The notes under the pieces are model-generated. The model had not been told where the DNA came from. It saw only the letters and a program-made list of their open reading frames with translations, and did no database searches. Positions 1 to 8,415 of a DNA stretch of 64,000 nt are shown here, piece by piece. The DNA comes from an uncultured Lachnospiraceae bacterium (lineage in GTDB: Bacteria; Bacillota; Clostridia; Lachnospirales; Lachnospiraceae), in contig CAKRJP010000003.1 in the NCBI GenBank assembly GCA_934351835.1, positions 124,001 through 188,000 of the forward strand, written 5' to 3'. The number at the start of each line of letters is the position of its first letter. Within the stretch, counting starts at the first letter, position 1. A program made the translations under genes and the position numbers.

Positions 1-1
1 A

Positions 2-292
2 CAGTGGTATGCACTTTATGGCCTGGAATCACACTATGGAGATTGCAGAACCTTTGCCGCAGCATTTTATCAGTTGGCGAAAGGCATGGGATATAATGCA
101 AGATACGTTTACGGATACGTTCCAAACCGGAGCGGAGGAATGATCGACCATGCATGGGTTGAAATCACGATGGGTGGAACTACTTATGTATTTGATCCGG
201 ATTTCCAGTATGAGACCGGAAGAAATGGATATCAGATCCGGTACGGAATGTCCGGAACATGGAGATATACCAATTATCGATATTTGAATTAA
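2..292 (+). CDS. Transglutaminase-like domain protein, C-terminal part (5' end outside window)
   Basis: The reading frame is open from base 2 and ends in TAA at 292, so only the last 96 residues are present. A transglutaminase/protease-like core is visible: GDCRTFAAAF supplies the catalytic Cys (bases 44-46), MIDHAWVEI the His (149-151) and VFDPDFQ the Asp (194-196), in the usual order and spacing. Proteins of this type are usually extracytoplasmic and act on cell-wall or surface proteins as proteases or crosslinkers. The substrate cannot be read here. It lies 19 bases upstream of a lipoprotein gene and may belong to the same envelope operon as the Dlt-like genes that follow. Confidence 0.8.
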   Translation, partial: QWYALYGLESHYGDCRTFAAAFYQLAKGMGYNARYVYGYVPNRSGGMIDHAWVEITMGGTTYVFDPDFQYETGRNGYQIRYGMSGTWRYTNYRYLN

Positions 293-311
293 TCATATGG
301 AGGAACAGAAG

Positions 312-1094
312 ATGAAAAAGAAAATAGTAATTGCTTTATTAGCGGGAGCATTAGCTTTGTCTATGCTTGGAGGATGTGGAAAGAGCAGTAGCAGCAGTTC
401 TTCAAAAGCGGATGCTTCAGTATCTGTGGCGAAAGAAGCGAAAGCAGAATACAAAGCAATCGGAGAAAAAGCAGATGGAGCATACGAGGTACAGCTCACA
501 AATGCTACAGGACAGGATATTACAAAAGTCAGTGTAAAATCTTCTTCCGAAGAAAAGTATCCAGACAGCCTGTTAAAAGATAATGATGGCTTTAAAGAAG
601 ATGAGACAAGAATCCTGTATTATAAACCTTCGGAAGATGCAGCAAAGGAGACTGAGACAGAGAGTGGAAAAGCACTTCCGGCTGAATATTCCGTACAGCT
701 TACACTGGCAGATAATACAGTAGTTGAATTACATGCGTTCCCTTTTGATGATATGGAAGATGGCGAGATTGAATTAAAAGATGGAGTGGCTTATCTGACA
801 TATGAAAAGGATGGAGAAAAAGTCAGTACATTAGATGCAGAACTGGCATTAAAAGCTCAGAAAGAAAAAGATGCTAAGGCAGCAGCAGATGCTAAGGCGG
901 CAGCAGAGGCAGAGGCAGCAGCCCAGGCAGAGGCAGCAGCTCAGGCAGAGGCAGCAGCCCAGGCAGAGGCAGCAGCCCAGGCGGAGGCGGCTCAGAACTA
1001 TCAGGAGCCAGCTTCCGAAGAACCTGCATCGCAGGCTCCGGCAGATACGGGTGCTTCTGCTGATGGATGTATTGGTGACGGATTAACATATTAA
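312..1094 (+). CDS. Putative lipoprotein with Ala/Glu/Gln repeat tail
   Basis: The product is a predicted 260-residue surface lipoprotein of unknown function. The start at 312 is chosen because GGAGG lies just before it and the protein then begins MKKKIVIALLAGALALSM, a signal peptide followed by the lipobox LGGC with Cys22. A Ser-rich linker follows, then about 150 residues resembling no family I recognise, with features of a small beta domain. Residues about 185-232 form a charged, helical run of AEAAAQ repeats, and the tail is Pro/Glu/Ala-rich. It sits 17 bases before the MBOAT gene, so it is probably co-transcribed with the acylation cluster. Confidence 0.75.
   Translation: MKKKIVIALLAGALALSMLGGCGKSSSSSSSKADASVSVAKEAKAEYKAIGEKADGAYEVQLTNATGQDITKVSVKSSSEEKYPDSLLKDNDGFKEDETRILYYKPSEDAAKETETESGKALPAEYSVQLTLADNTVVELHAFPFDDMEDGEIELKDGVAYLTYEKDGEKVSTLDAELALKAQKEKDAKAAADAKAAAEAEAAAQAEAAAQAEAAAQAEAAAQAEAAQNYQEPASEEPASQAPADTGASADGCIGDGLTY
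903..996 (+). repeat. In-frame 18-bp tandem repeat (AEAAAQ units)
   Basis: About five near-identical 18-base units of the form GCAGAGGCAGCAGCCCAG run in tandem inside the lipoprotein gene and encode AEAAAQ repeats. Differences between units are mostly single silent changes. Such arrays can vary in copy number by slippage, and the encoded segment should be an alpha-helical spacer. Confidence 0.8.
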
Positions 1095-1111
1095 TAAAGG
1101 AGAATAGGAAA

Positions 1112-2638
1112 ATGTCGTTAACTTCTAACCTTTTTTTCCTGTTTACAGTATTGGGACTATGTATTTATTATATGGTCCCAAAACGTCTGCAATGGGGTGT
1201 TTTATTAATTCTCAGTTATAGCTACTATATGCTCGTAAGTGTGCCTGCAGTGGGATTTCTTCTGTTTTCTACTGTAGTAACTTATGGATTTGGACTGTGG
1301 ATCAATAAGGTGCGGTTATCAGATGCAGAGGAAGCAAGTAAAGCAGGAAAGATGAAAAAAATTGTGACACTTGGAATTCTTCTTGATCTTGGTATGCTTG
1401 CATATCTAAAGTATACAAATTTTCTGATCACCAATATTAATATTGTGACGGGAAGTCATATAGCAATGATCCGTCTGATTTTACCTCTGGGAATTTCTTA
1501 TTATACATTTCAATCTCTGGGTTATTTACTGGATGTATACTGGAATAGAGAGAGAGTAGAAACTAATTTTTTGAAATATGCATTATTTGTTTCATTTTTT
1601 CCGCAACTGATTCAGGGACCAATCGGAAGATTTGGGAAATTAGCCCCACAGTTAACTGCAGAACGCCATCTGGAACTTAGAAATATAAAGTATGGATTAC
1701 AGAGGATCATATGGGGACTGTTTAAGAAAATGGTGATCGCCGAGTGGGCGGCTGTATATAGAGAAGCGATATTTGCACAGCCTGATCAGTATTCAGGGAT
1801 AGCAATTTTCGGAGTACTTTTATACACAGCAGAGTTGTATGGCGATTTTGCCGGTGGAATAGATATCGTAATCGGAATTTCGGCAATGTTTGGTGTTCGG
1901 TTAGAGGAGAACTTCCGTCAGCCGATGTTCTCGGTATCTATTAGTGATTTCTGGAGACGCTGGCATATTACACTCGGTGCCTGGATGAAAGATTATGTAT
2001 TTTATCCGCTGACATTATCCGGAGGAATGAGAAAACTCCAGAAAGTGTCCAAAAAGAAACTGGGAAGAAAAAAAGGTCGTTTTGTGACGGTGGCAATCTC
2101 TGATTTGATAGTATTTGTTCTGGTTGGTTTATGGCATGGTGCAAATTGGAATAACATTGGATGGGGATTTTACAATGGAATCATCATAGCAACCAGTGGG
2201 TTTTTAGCAGATAATTATACAAGCTGGAAGAAGAAATTACATATTAACGATAAGAGTAAAGGTTATCACATTTTTATGGTGATCCGTACATTTATCCTGT
2301 TTAATCTGGGTGAATATTTCGACTGTGTAAATTCGGCCGGTGAAGCATTTAAGATGATGAAATATTCTCTTACAAGTTTTCAGCCGTCTCAGTTTTTATT
2401 GATCTCTTCAGGAAAACTTGGAACGGCTTATACACCATATGCACTTTTGACACTGGTGCTTGGATGTTTGTTATGGTTTATTGTCAGTCTGTTAAAGGAA
2501 AATGGAGTGGATGTAGTGGGACGGCTTGGTAAATTGCCATTGCCGGTGGAATTTATGATCTGGTTTTTGCTGCTGGTTTCAATTCCATTGTTCAGTCCAA
2601 TGTCGGTAGCAAGGGGGTTCATTTATGCACAATTTTAA
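1112..2638 (+). CDS. DltB-like MBOAT O-acyltransferase with C-terminal DltX-like tail
   Basis: The 508-residue polytopic membrane protein belongs to the MBOAT family and resembles DltB, which moves an acyl or aminoacyl group from a carrier protein across the membrane to an envelope polymer. Visible family marks are PLGISYYTFQSLGYLLDVYW, FFPQLIQGPIGR, DFWRRWHITLGAWMKDYVFYPL and the catalytic-His region VGLWHGANWNNIGWGFYNG. The last six residues are FIYAQF, which matches the C-terminal motif I know from the separate DltX microprotein. The RBS AAAGGAG precedes the ATG. The 3' end overlaps the next gene by 14 bases, and this overlap holds most of the codons for the motif. The substrate is inferred only from the neighbours. 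Confidence 0.88.
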   Translation: MSLTSNLFFLFTVLGLCIYYMVPKRLQWGVLLILSYSYYMLVSVPAVGFLLFSTVVTYGFGLWINKVRLSDAEEASKAGKMKKIVTLGILLDLGMLAYLKYTNFLITNINIVTGSHIAMIRLILPLGISYYTFQSLGYLLDVYWNRERVETNFLKYALFVSFFPQLIQGPIGRFGKLAPQLTAERHLELRNIKYGLQRIIWGLFKKMVIAEWAAVYREAIFAQPDQYSGIAIFGVLLYTAELYGDFAGGIDIVIGISAMFGVRLEENFRQPMFSVSISDFWRRWHITLGAWMKDYVFYPLTLSGGMRKLQKVSKKKLGRKKGRFVTVAISDLIVFVLVGLWHGANWNNIGWGFYNGIIIATSGFLADNYTSWKKKLHINDKSKGYHIFMVIRTFILFNLGEYFDCVNSAGEAFKMMKYSLTSFQPSQFLLISSGKLGTAYTPYALLTLVLGCLLWFIVSLLKENGVDVVGRLGKLPLPVEFMIWFLLLVSIPLFSPMSVARGFIYAQF

Positions 2639-3602
2639 AAAGAGTATAAAAGCGGGAGCCTGTGCGCTGGCAGCAGTTTTACTGATCAAAGGAATGGATA
2701 TTGCATTGTACCCATGTACCTTTATCAGAAATGATATCCATACAGTGACGACAGAGCAGAAAGATGTGATTATTCTGGGAACATCTAATGGAATGTCGGA
2801 TCTGGATCCTGACAGTATGCTGGAAGGAACCGGAATGACCGGACATAACTTGTGTGTCGGGGGAGAATATCCGATAGATGCATATTACCTGACGAAACTG
2901 GTGATCGAAAAGCAGAAACCCAAAACGATTATTTTTGAATTATCGCCGGGATATTTTACAACAGAAAAAGAAAAGGGAAATAACTATCTGTTGTTCTATC
3001 ATGAATTCCCAATGTCAGTTACAAAAGCGGAGTATTTTAAAGATGCAATGTTAGACTGTGATGTGAGATTTCCAATGTTTGCGTTTCATGAGTATTCACT
3101 GAGTTATGAATTATCTAAAATGAAAGACACGGTATATCAGAAGGTAAATCATAATTATGACGTCTCTTATCTGAAGGGTGAAACTCAGGAATACCATGAG
3201 AATGGATTTATTGAAAAATATCCGGTGGAAGTTGACAATTTTCCGTCTTATTCACCAACGTTGTTTTCTGCAGATAAAGTGAAAAAGACGAATATGGAAT
3301 ATATGGACAAATTGATTGAATTATGTAAAGATAATGATATTGAATTTATCGCAACAACGATGCCTTTGGCGGCTACGATGCTTGTACAGGAAGAACAGAG
3401 CTGTGCAGAAGCATGGGATTATTTTTCTGCTTATTTTAATGAAAAAAATGTTCCGTACTACAATTTCAACAGGGAATATTATAAGAGTTATGACCATAAA
3501 CTGGAAAATTATGTGGATTATGACGGTCATATGAACGGAGATAGTGCAAGAGCATTTTCAAAGGTGTTTGGCGATACTATATTTTCAGAGACAAAGGAGT
3601 AA
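2625..3602 (+). CDS. DltD-like SGNH-fold transfer protein
   Basis: The 325-residue protein has one N-terminal membrane anchor (residues about 8-24) and an extracytoplasmic domain. VIILGTSNGMSDLDPDSM carries the nucleophile-type Ser of DltD/SGNH proteins, and VDYDGHMNGDSARAFS near the C-terminus carries the matching Asp-x-x-His. DltD takes part in the last step of D-alanylation of teichoic acid. This copy is shorter than the roughly 400 residues I expect for classical DltD, so the acceptor may differ. The RBS AAGGGGG lies inside the end of the MBOAT gene, so the two are translationally linked. The carrier protein gene follows after 5 bases. Confidence 0.82.
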   Translation: MHNFKKSIKAGACALAAVLLIKGMDIALYPCTFIRNDIHTVTTEQKDVIILGTSNGMSDLDPDSMLEGTGMTGHNLCVGGEYPIDAYYLTKLVIEKQKPKTIIFELSPGYFTTEKEKGNNYLLFYHEFPMSVTKAEYFKDAMLDCDVRFPMFAFHEYSLSYELSKMKDTVYQKVNHNYDVSYLKGETQEYHENGFIEKYPVEVDNFPSYSPTLFSADKVKKTNMEYMDKLIELCKDNDIEFIATTMPLAATMLVQEEQSCAEAWDYFSAYFNEKNVPYYNFNREYYKSYDHKLENYVDYDGHMNGDSARAFSKVFGDTIFSETKE

Positions 3603-3607
3603 ATGAT

Positions 3608-3829
3608 ATGGAAACATTATTAGAGATTTTGGAAGATTTAATACCTGGAGTAAAATTAGAAGGAAGAACGGATCTTGTAGAAAGTGGTGATCTGGATTCT
3701 ATGACGATTTTGAATCTGATTTCAGATATTTCGGATGAATTTGAAGTGACGATTCCTGTAAGCGAGGTAATACCGGAGAATTTTGAATCACCGGAAGCAA
3801 TCATGTCACTGATTGAGAAACTTCAGTAA
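3608..3829 (+). CDS. DltC-like acyl/aminoacyl carrier protein
   Basis: The 73-residue acidic protein has the four-helix carrier pattern. The phosphopantetheine site is Ser31 in SGDLDSMTILNLI, where an ACP synthase would attach the 4'-phosphopantetheine arm. The position directly between the DltD-like gene and the adenylating ligase marks it as the ligase's dedicated carrier, as DltC is for DltA. AAAGGAG ends 8 bases before the ATG. The classical dlt operon runs A-B-C-D; here the order is B-D-C-A. A fatty-acid ACP is less likely because no fatty-acid gene is nearby. Confidence 0.88.
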   Translation: METLLEILEDLIPGVKLEGRTDLVESGDLDSMTILNLISDISDEFEVTIPVSEVIPENFESPEAIMSLIEKLQ

Positions 3830-3843
3830 GAGGAATGCTGCGC

Positions 3844-5340
3844 ATGAAAAATATATTAGAATATTTTGAAGCAACAACAAAGCGGTTTCCGGAAAAAATC
3901 GGGTTTACCGACAGTGAAAGAAAAGCAAGTTTTACAGAAACGATGCAGCATGCAAAGGCAATTGGATCTGCACTTTCCCTGTATGGAAACCGGAAACCGG
4001 TGGCAATCCTGATCGATAAGTCAGTAAACTGCATTGATGCTATGCTTGGAGTTTTGTATGCTGGCGATTTTTATATTGTAGTTGATGTGCATTCACCACT
4101 GGATCGAATCGAGAATATATTAAGTGTTCTGGATGATCCGCTGATCGTGACGGATGAACAGAGTGAGCATATTGCAAAAGACCTGGAAGTTGAATATTTC
4201 CTGTATGAAAAGCTTGCAGCGACTGAGGAAAATCCGGCGGCACTGGATGATGTACGTGCCCGGATGTGTGATATGGATACTGCCTATATTCTTTTTACTT
4301 CCGGTTCCACAGGAATGCCAAAGGGAACTGTCATCAGCCACAGAGCATTGATTAGTTATATCAATTGGGTAACGGAAGAATTTGCTTTTGATGAACATAC
4401 CAGTTTTGGTTCGCAGACACCGCTATACTTTAGTATGTCTGTGACGGATTTTTATTCGACGGTTAAATGTGGCTGTACTTACAATATTATTCCAAAAAAA
4501 TATTTTTCGTTTCCGTTGAACCTGATAGCATTTTTAAATGACCATAAAGTAAATACGATTTACTGGGTGCCGACAGCAATTTCAATTCTGTCTAACTGGA
4601 AAGCATTTGATGCTGCAAAGCCGGAATATCTTGAGAAAGTATTGTTTGCAGGTGAAGTGATGCCGACGAAACAGTTAAATTACTGGATCCATACATTAGA
4701 TCCGAAGATTGTTTATGCGAATCTGTTCGGGCCGACTGAGACCACAGATATCTGTACATTTTACGTGGTAGACAGGGAGTTTGCCGATGATGAGAGCCTG
4801 CCGATCGGAAGAGCCTGCGACAATTGTGATGTGTTTATTGTAAAGGAAGATGGTCAGTCTGCTGAGGACGGCGAAGAAGGGGAATTGTTTGTGCGTTCCA
4901 CATTTATGGCGGACGGATACTATAAGAACCCGGAGAAGACGAAGGAAGCCTTTGTACAGAATCCGCTGAATACGTATTATCCGGAAAGAGTATATAGGAC
5001 CGGTGATATTGTAAAATATAATGAGTACGGAGAACTGATCTATATTTCGCGCAAGGATTTTCAGATCAAGCGCAGAGGCTACCGTATTGAACTTGGTGAA
5101 ATTGAGGCGGGAGCAAATAGTGTAGAAAAGGTAAAGGCATGTGCCTGTATTTACGATAAAGAAAAAGATTGTCTGGCACTGGTTTATGAAGGCGGTATTA
5201 AAGAGCCGGAGATTATAAGAGAAGCAGTAAGAAAAAAAGTTCCGCCTTATATGATGCCGGATCAGATCATTCGAGTGAGAAATATGCCTCAGAATGCAAA
5301 TGGCAAAATTGACCGTGTGAAATTAAAAGAACTGATATAG
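3844..5340 (+). CDS. DltA-like amino-acid adenylating ligase
   Basis: The 498-residue cytoplasmic enzyme of the ANL/adenylation family activates a carboxylic acid, probably an amino acid, with ATP and loads it on the carrier protein. Core motifs are complete: A3 ILFTSGSTGMPKG, A5 NLFGPTETTD, A7 VYRTGDIVKYN, A8 FQIKRRGYRIELGEIE and A10 NANGKIDRVKLKELI. DltA uses D-alanine, but the A5 segment reads differently from the NTYGPTEATVAVT type I recall for DltA, so D-alanine is inferred from context only. The ATG at 3844 is preferred over 3835 because AGAGGA then sits 9 bases upstream. Confidence 0.87.
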   Translation: MKNILEYFEATTKRFPEKIGFTDSERKASFTETMQHAKAIGSALSLYGNRKPVAILIDKSVNCIDAMLGVLYAGDFYIVVDVHSPLDRIENILSVLDDPLIVTDEQSEHIAKDLEVEYFLYEKLAATEENPAALDDVRARMCDMDTAYILFTSGSTGMPKGTVISHRALISYINWVTEEFAFDEHTSFGSQTPLYFSMSVTDFYSTVKCGCTYNIIPKKYFSFPLNLIAFLNDHKVNTIYWVPTAISILSNWKAFDAAKPEYLEKVLFAGEVMPTKQLNYWIHTLDPKIVYANLFGPTETTDICTFYVVDREFADDESLPIGRACDNCDVFIVKEDGQSAEDGEEGELFVRSTFMADGYYKNPEKTKEAFVQNPLNTYYPERVYRTGDIVKYNEYGELIYISRKDFQIKRRGYRIELGEIEAGANSVEKVKACACIYDKEKDCLALVYEGGIKEPEIIREAVRKKVPPYMMPDQIIRVRNMPQNANGKIDRVKLKELI

Positions 5341-5361
5341 AGAGTATATAGGAGTTTTATT

Positions 5362-6147
5362 ATGAACGATTTGGAAATGTACAGGGAGCAGCTGGCCTTG
5401 TGTGATGATAAGATCATAGATGCACTGGTGGAACGGAATGCAATTGTGGAGAAGATTATGGCATACAAAGAAGAATATGGAATGCCGATCTTACAGCCGA
5501 AGCAGGAAGCGAAGCAGAAAAAACGACTGGAAGAAAAGTTAAGGAGCAACAAATACCGGGAAGAGATTTATGATGTATTTGAATGTATTCTGAATAACAG
5601 TAAAAAGATACAGGCAAGAAAATTGTTTGACTATAATATTGTGTTGATCGGATTTATGGGAGCCGGTAAATCTACAATCTCTGAATATCTGAGCACAATG
5701 TTTGCGATGGATATCGTGGAGATGGATCAGGTGATCGCGGAACAGCAGGAGATGAGCATCCCGGATATTTTTGCAACTTACGGGGAAGAATATTTCCGCA
5801 ATCTTGAAACGGAATTACTGGTAAGCCTTCAGGAGAGAAAAAATCTTGTGATTTCTTGTGGCGGTGGAGTTGCACTGCGTAAGAAAAATGTAGAAGAGAT
5901 GAAGAAGAATGGTCGTGTGGTTCTTTTAACTGCAAGCCCGGAAGTTGTCTATGAAAGAGTGAAGGATGACGAGAACCGTCCGAACCTGAAAGGACGTAAG
6001 AACGTCGAAAGTATCGCAGAATTGATGGAACAGCGTCGTGAAAAATATGAAGCAGCAGCAGATATTGTGATTAATACAGACCACAAGACGATTCTGCAGA
6101 TATGTGAGGAACTCGTGGGACATTTGACAGAAATGGGTGAAAAGTAA
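5362..6147 (+). CDS. aroK: Chorismate mutase-shikimate kinase fusion
   Basis: The 261-residue protein joins two shikimate-pathway activities. Residues 1-85 match an AroQ-type helical chorismate mutase (chorismate to prephenate): LALCDDKIIDALVERNAIVEKI followed by a Lys/Glu-rich helix. Residues 92-261 are a shikimate kinase (shikimate plus ATP to shikimate 3-phosphate) with P-loop GFMGAGKS (97-104), EMDQVI and FRNLETELL for substrate, and SCGGGVALR. The two steps are not adjacent in the pathway, so channelling is not the obvious reason for the fusion. It starts 21 bases after the ligase gene with a GGAG site, and the next gene overlaps its stop by one base. Confidence 0.88.
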   Translation: MNDLEMYREQLALCDDKIIDALVERNAIVEKIMAYKEEYGMPILQPKQEAKQKKRLEEKLRSNKYREEIYDVFECILNNSKKIQARKLFDYNIVLIGFMGAGKSTISEYLSTMFAMDIVEMDQVIAEQQEMSIPDIFATYGEEYFRNLETELLVSLQERKNLVISCGGGVALRKKNVEEMKKNGRVVLLTASPEVVYERVKDDENRPNLKGRKNVESIAELMEQRREKYEAAADIVINTDHKTILQICEELVGHLTEMGEK

Positions 6148-6653
6148 TGTTTGATATGTTTTTCCCGGACCGGTATATAGCCTCCACATATGTAATCGAT
6201 TTTGAAAAATTATATGAGGAAGGCGTAAGAGGTCTGATATTTGATATTGATAATACTCTGGTGCCGCATGGAGCACCGGCGGATAAAAGGGCTATTACTC
6301 TTTTTGAAAGATTAAAAGCAATCGGTTTTAAATGCTGTTTGATTTCCAATAATCAGGAGCCTAGAGTGGCGATGTTTAACGAACCGATCCAGGTGGATTA
6401 TGTGTACGATGCACATAAACCATCCACAAAGAACTATAAAAAAGCGATGGAGATCATGCATACAGATACATCGAATACGATTTTTATCGGAGATCAGTTG
6501 TTTACGGATGTGTGGGGAGCCAAGCGCGCCGGAATCCGGAACATTCTGGTAAAACCGATTCATCCGAAAGAAGAAATTCAGATTGTGCTGAAGAGATATC
6601 TGGAAAAAATCGTGCTTCATTTTTATATGAAAAGCAAAAAGAAGGATGCATAA
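6147..6653 (+). CDS. YqeG family HAD IIIA-type phosphatase
   Basis: The 168-residue soluble HAD-superfamily protein is of the YqeG/GEP4 type. Motif I is LIFDIDNTLVPHGAP, motif II is CCLISNNQE, the conserved Lys lies in DAHKPSTKNYKKAM, and the acidic motif is IFIGDQLFTDVWGAKRAG. Eukaryotic GEP4 is a phosphatidylglycerophosphate phosphatase. The role of bacterial YqeG is less certain, so a phospholipid role is only possible. The ATG shares its A with the TAA of the preceding gene, which implies translational coupling. Confidence 0.88.
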   Translation: MFDMFFPDRYIASTYVIDFEKLYEEGVRGLIFDIDNTLVPHGAPADKRAITLFERLKAIGFKCCLISNNQEPRVAMFNEPIQVDYVYDAHKPSTKNYKKAMEIMHTDTSNTIFIGDQLFTDVWGAKRAGIRNILVKPIHPKEEIQIVLKRYLEKIVLHFYMKSKKKDA

Positions 6654-6675
6654 TGGGGTCCCAGGTAAAAAAAGG

Positions 6676-6704
6676 TTGAAAAATGGCGTAATCTATTATA
6701 GAAT
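6676..6704 (+). promoter_or_regulatory. Sigma-A promoter of efp
   Basis: TTGAAA (6676-6681) and TAGAAT (6699-6704) are separated by 17 bases, near consensus. Transcription would begin about 50 bases before the efp start codon. A small hairpin (GTGCT-gcgt-AGCAC, 6728-6741) lies between the promoter and the ribosome binding site. Confidence 0.75.
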
Positions 6705-6760
6705 TAATAAAGTGAATAAGAGGATAAGTGCTGCGTAGCACAATTAAGGAGGATTATATA

Positions 6761-7324
6761 ATGGCAAAGAAAAGTGCAGGCGAATTCAGAAACGGTATGA
6801 CACTTGAGATTGAAGGAAACGTATATCAGGTTCTTGAGTTCTTACATGTAAAACCAGGTAAAGGAGCTGCTTTTGTTCGTACAAAGTTAAAAAATGTAAT
6901 TGATGGTGGAGTTGTAGAGAGAACATTCCGTCCAACAGAGACATTTGATGAAGCATATATCGAGAGAAAGAAGATGCAGTATCTGTACAATGATGGAGAT
7001 TTATATTACTTCATGGATAATGAGACATATGACCAGATTCCAGTAAGTAAAGATACAGTTGGTGATTCACTGAAGTTCGTAAAAGAGAATGAAGAAGTAA
7101 CAGTTGTTTCTTACCAGAATAACCCGTTCTCAATCGAGCCACCTCTTACTGTAGAGTTACTGATTACAGAGTCAGAGCCGGGAGTAAAAGGTAATACAGC
7201 TACAGGTGCTACAAAACCAGCAATTCTTGAGACTGGTGCTCAGGTAATGGTACCACTCTTTGTTGAGCAGGGAGAGGTTATTAAGATTGATACTCGTACA
7301 GGAGAGTATTTATCAAGAGCATAA
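6761..7324 (+). CDS. efp: Elongation factor P
   Basis: The 187-residue protein binds ribosomes stalled at polyproline stretches and promotes peptide-bond formation. Three OB-type domains are recognisable: KOW-like N-terminus with FLHVKPGKGAAFVRTKLKN, whose Lys34 matches the modified lysine of known EF-Ps, then the central YYFMDNETYDQIPV segment, and the C-terminal GNTATGATKPAILETGAQVMVPLFVEQGEVIKIDTRTGEYLSRA signature (in part). The start at 6761 is fixed by AAGGAGG nine bases upstream and the family's MAKK-type beginning. It is monocistronic: own promoter before, strong terminator after. Confidence 0.97.
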   Translation: MAKKSAGEFRNGMTLEIEGNVYQVLEFLHVKPGKGAAFVRTKLKNVIDGGVVERTFRPTETFDEAYIERKKMQYLYNDGDLYYFMDNETYDQIPVSKDTVGDSLKFVKENEEVTVVSYQNNPFSIEPPLTVELLITESEPGVKGNTATGATKPAILETGAQVMVPLFVEQGEVIKIDTRTGEYLSRA

Positions 7325-7357
7325 TAGAATACAGTTTGTCGAATTATGTCGAACGAA

Positions 7358-7388
7358 AAGCCTTGCATTTTATGCGGGGCTTTTTTAT
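7358..7388 (+). terminator. Intrinsic terminator of efp
   Basis: AAGCCTTGCAT pairs with ATGCGGGGCTT (with G-T pairs) around a 3-base loop and is followed by TTTTTT. Confidence 0.85.
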
Positions 7389-7516
7389 AATTAATTTCAC
7401 CATAATATTACAAATCATAAAACTCAGATTCAGTCGGAATCAGAGATAAGAGTGGCAGATTCCTGTCACATTTCCACAAAATATAAGAGATGCTGCGATG
7501 AACAGAAAGGAGTTAT

Positions 7517-8398
7517 ATGACATATAATCAGTTTATTCGCACGGTAGAAAACAGAGTAAGGGAGGGATTTGAGAACAATATAGAAGTGTGTACGCATGCT
7601 GTGTTGAAGAATAATGGTACAATCCGACAGGGAATCCTGTTTAAGGAAACAGGAATTAACATATCGCCGACGATTTATCTGGAAGAGTATTATCAGCGGA
7701 TGTTAGGCGGAGAAAGTATTGAAGAGATAGTGAAAGAGATTCTTAGGGTATATAGAAAAGTACGTTTTAATGAATCGATGGATGCTGATTTTATTCAGGA
7801 ATACAGCCAGATAAAAGAAAAAATCATATACCGTCTGATCAATAGGGACGCAAATGAAAAATTGCTGGAAGATGTTCCGCATGGAGAGTATCTGGATCTG
7901 GCTGTCGTATATTATCTTCTGCTTGATGTGACAGAATATGGAACTGCGTCAATGTTAATACATAATTCCCATATTCAGAGCTGGGGTGTGGATGCCAGAG
8001 AACTTCATCAGGAGGCTTGTAAGAATACCGGAAGATTATTGCCATATGAGTTTATGACAATGAATGCAGCGCTTGAGTCCCTGACGAATATAAAGTTGTC
8101 TGAGGAAGAGGATATTTTATATATTTTAAGTAATAAGCATAAGAGTTATGGATCAGCGGCAATGTTGTATTCCGGATGCCTGGAAGGAATTGGAATGTAT
8201 TTAAAGGGCAATTATTATATACTTCCGAGCAGTATCCATGAAGTGGTGGTTATCAGTGAAGAGGATTCTCCGGGCAGAGAACGGTTGCGGACGATGGTTG
8301 AGAATGTGAATGAGACACAGATGGAGGAAGAAGATATCTTATCCAACCATATTTACTATTATGACAGAGAGCAGAAGAAACTGCAGATAGCATTGTAG
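7517..8398 (+). CDS. DUF5688 family protein
   Basis: The 293-residue soluble protein starts MTYNQFIRTVENRVREGF and contains the IRQGILFKETGINISPTIYLEEYYQRMLGGESIEEIV segment that I associate with DUF5688, a family common in Lachnospiraceae with no known function. No membrane segment, signal peptide or catalytic motif is evident. A good site (AAAGGAG) precedes the ATG. Its stop codon lies 17 bases before the start of a secreted surface protein, so the two are probably one transcript. In other genomes such proteins often occur as many paralogues, but only one is seen here. Confidence 0.72.
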   Translation: MTYNQFIRTVENRVREGFENNIEVCTHAVLKNNGTIRQGILFKETGINISPTIYLEEYYQRMLGGESIEEIVKEILRVYRKVRFNESMDADFIQEYSQIKEKIIYRLINRDANEKLLEDVPHGEYLDLAVVYYLLLDVTEYGTASMLIHNSHIQSWGVDARELHQEACKNTGRLLPYEFMTMNAALESLTNIKLSEEEDILYILSNKHKSYGSAAMLYSGCLEGIGMYLKGNYYILPSSIHEVVVISEEDSPGRERLRTMVENVNETQMEEEDILSNHIYYYDREQKKLQIAL

Positions 8399-8415
8399 TG
8401 TGGGAGGGGATATCG

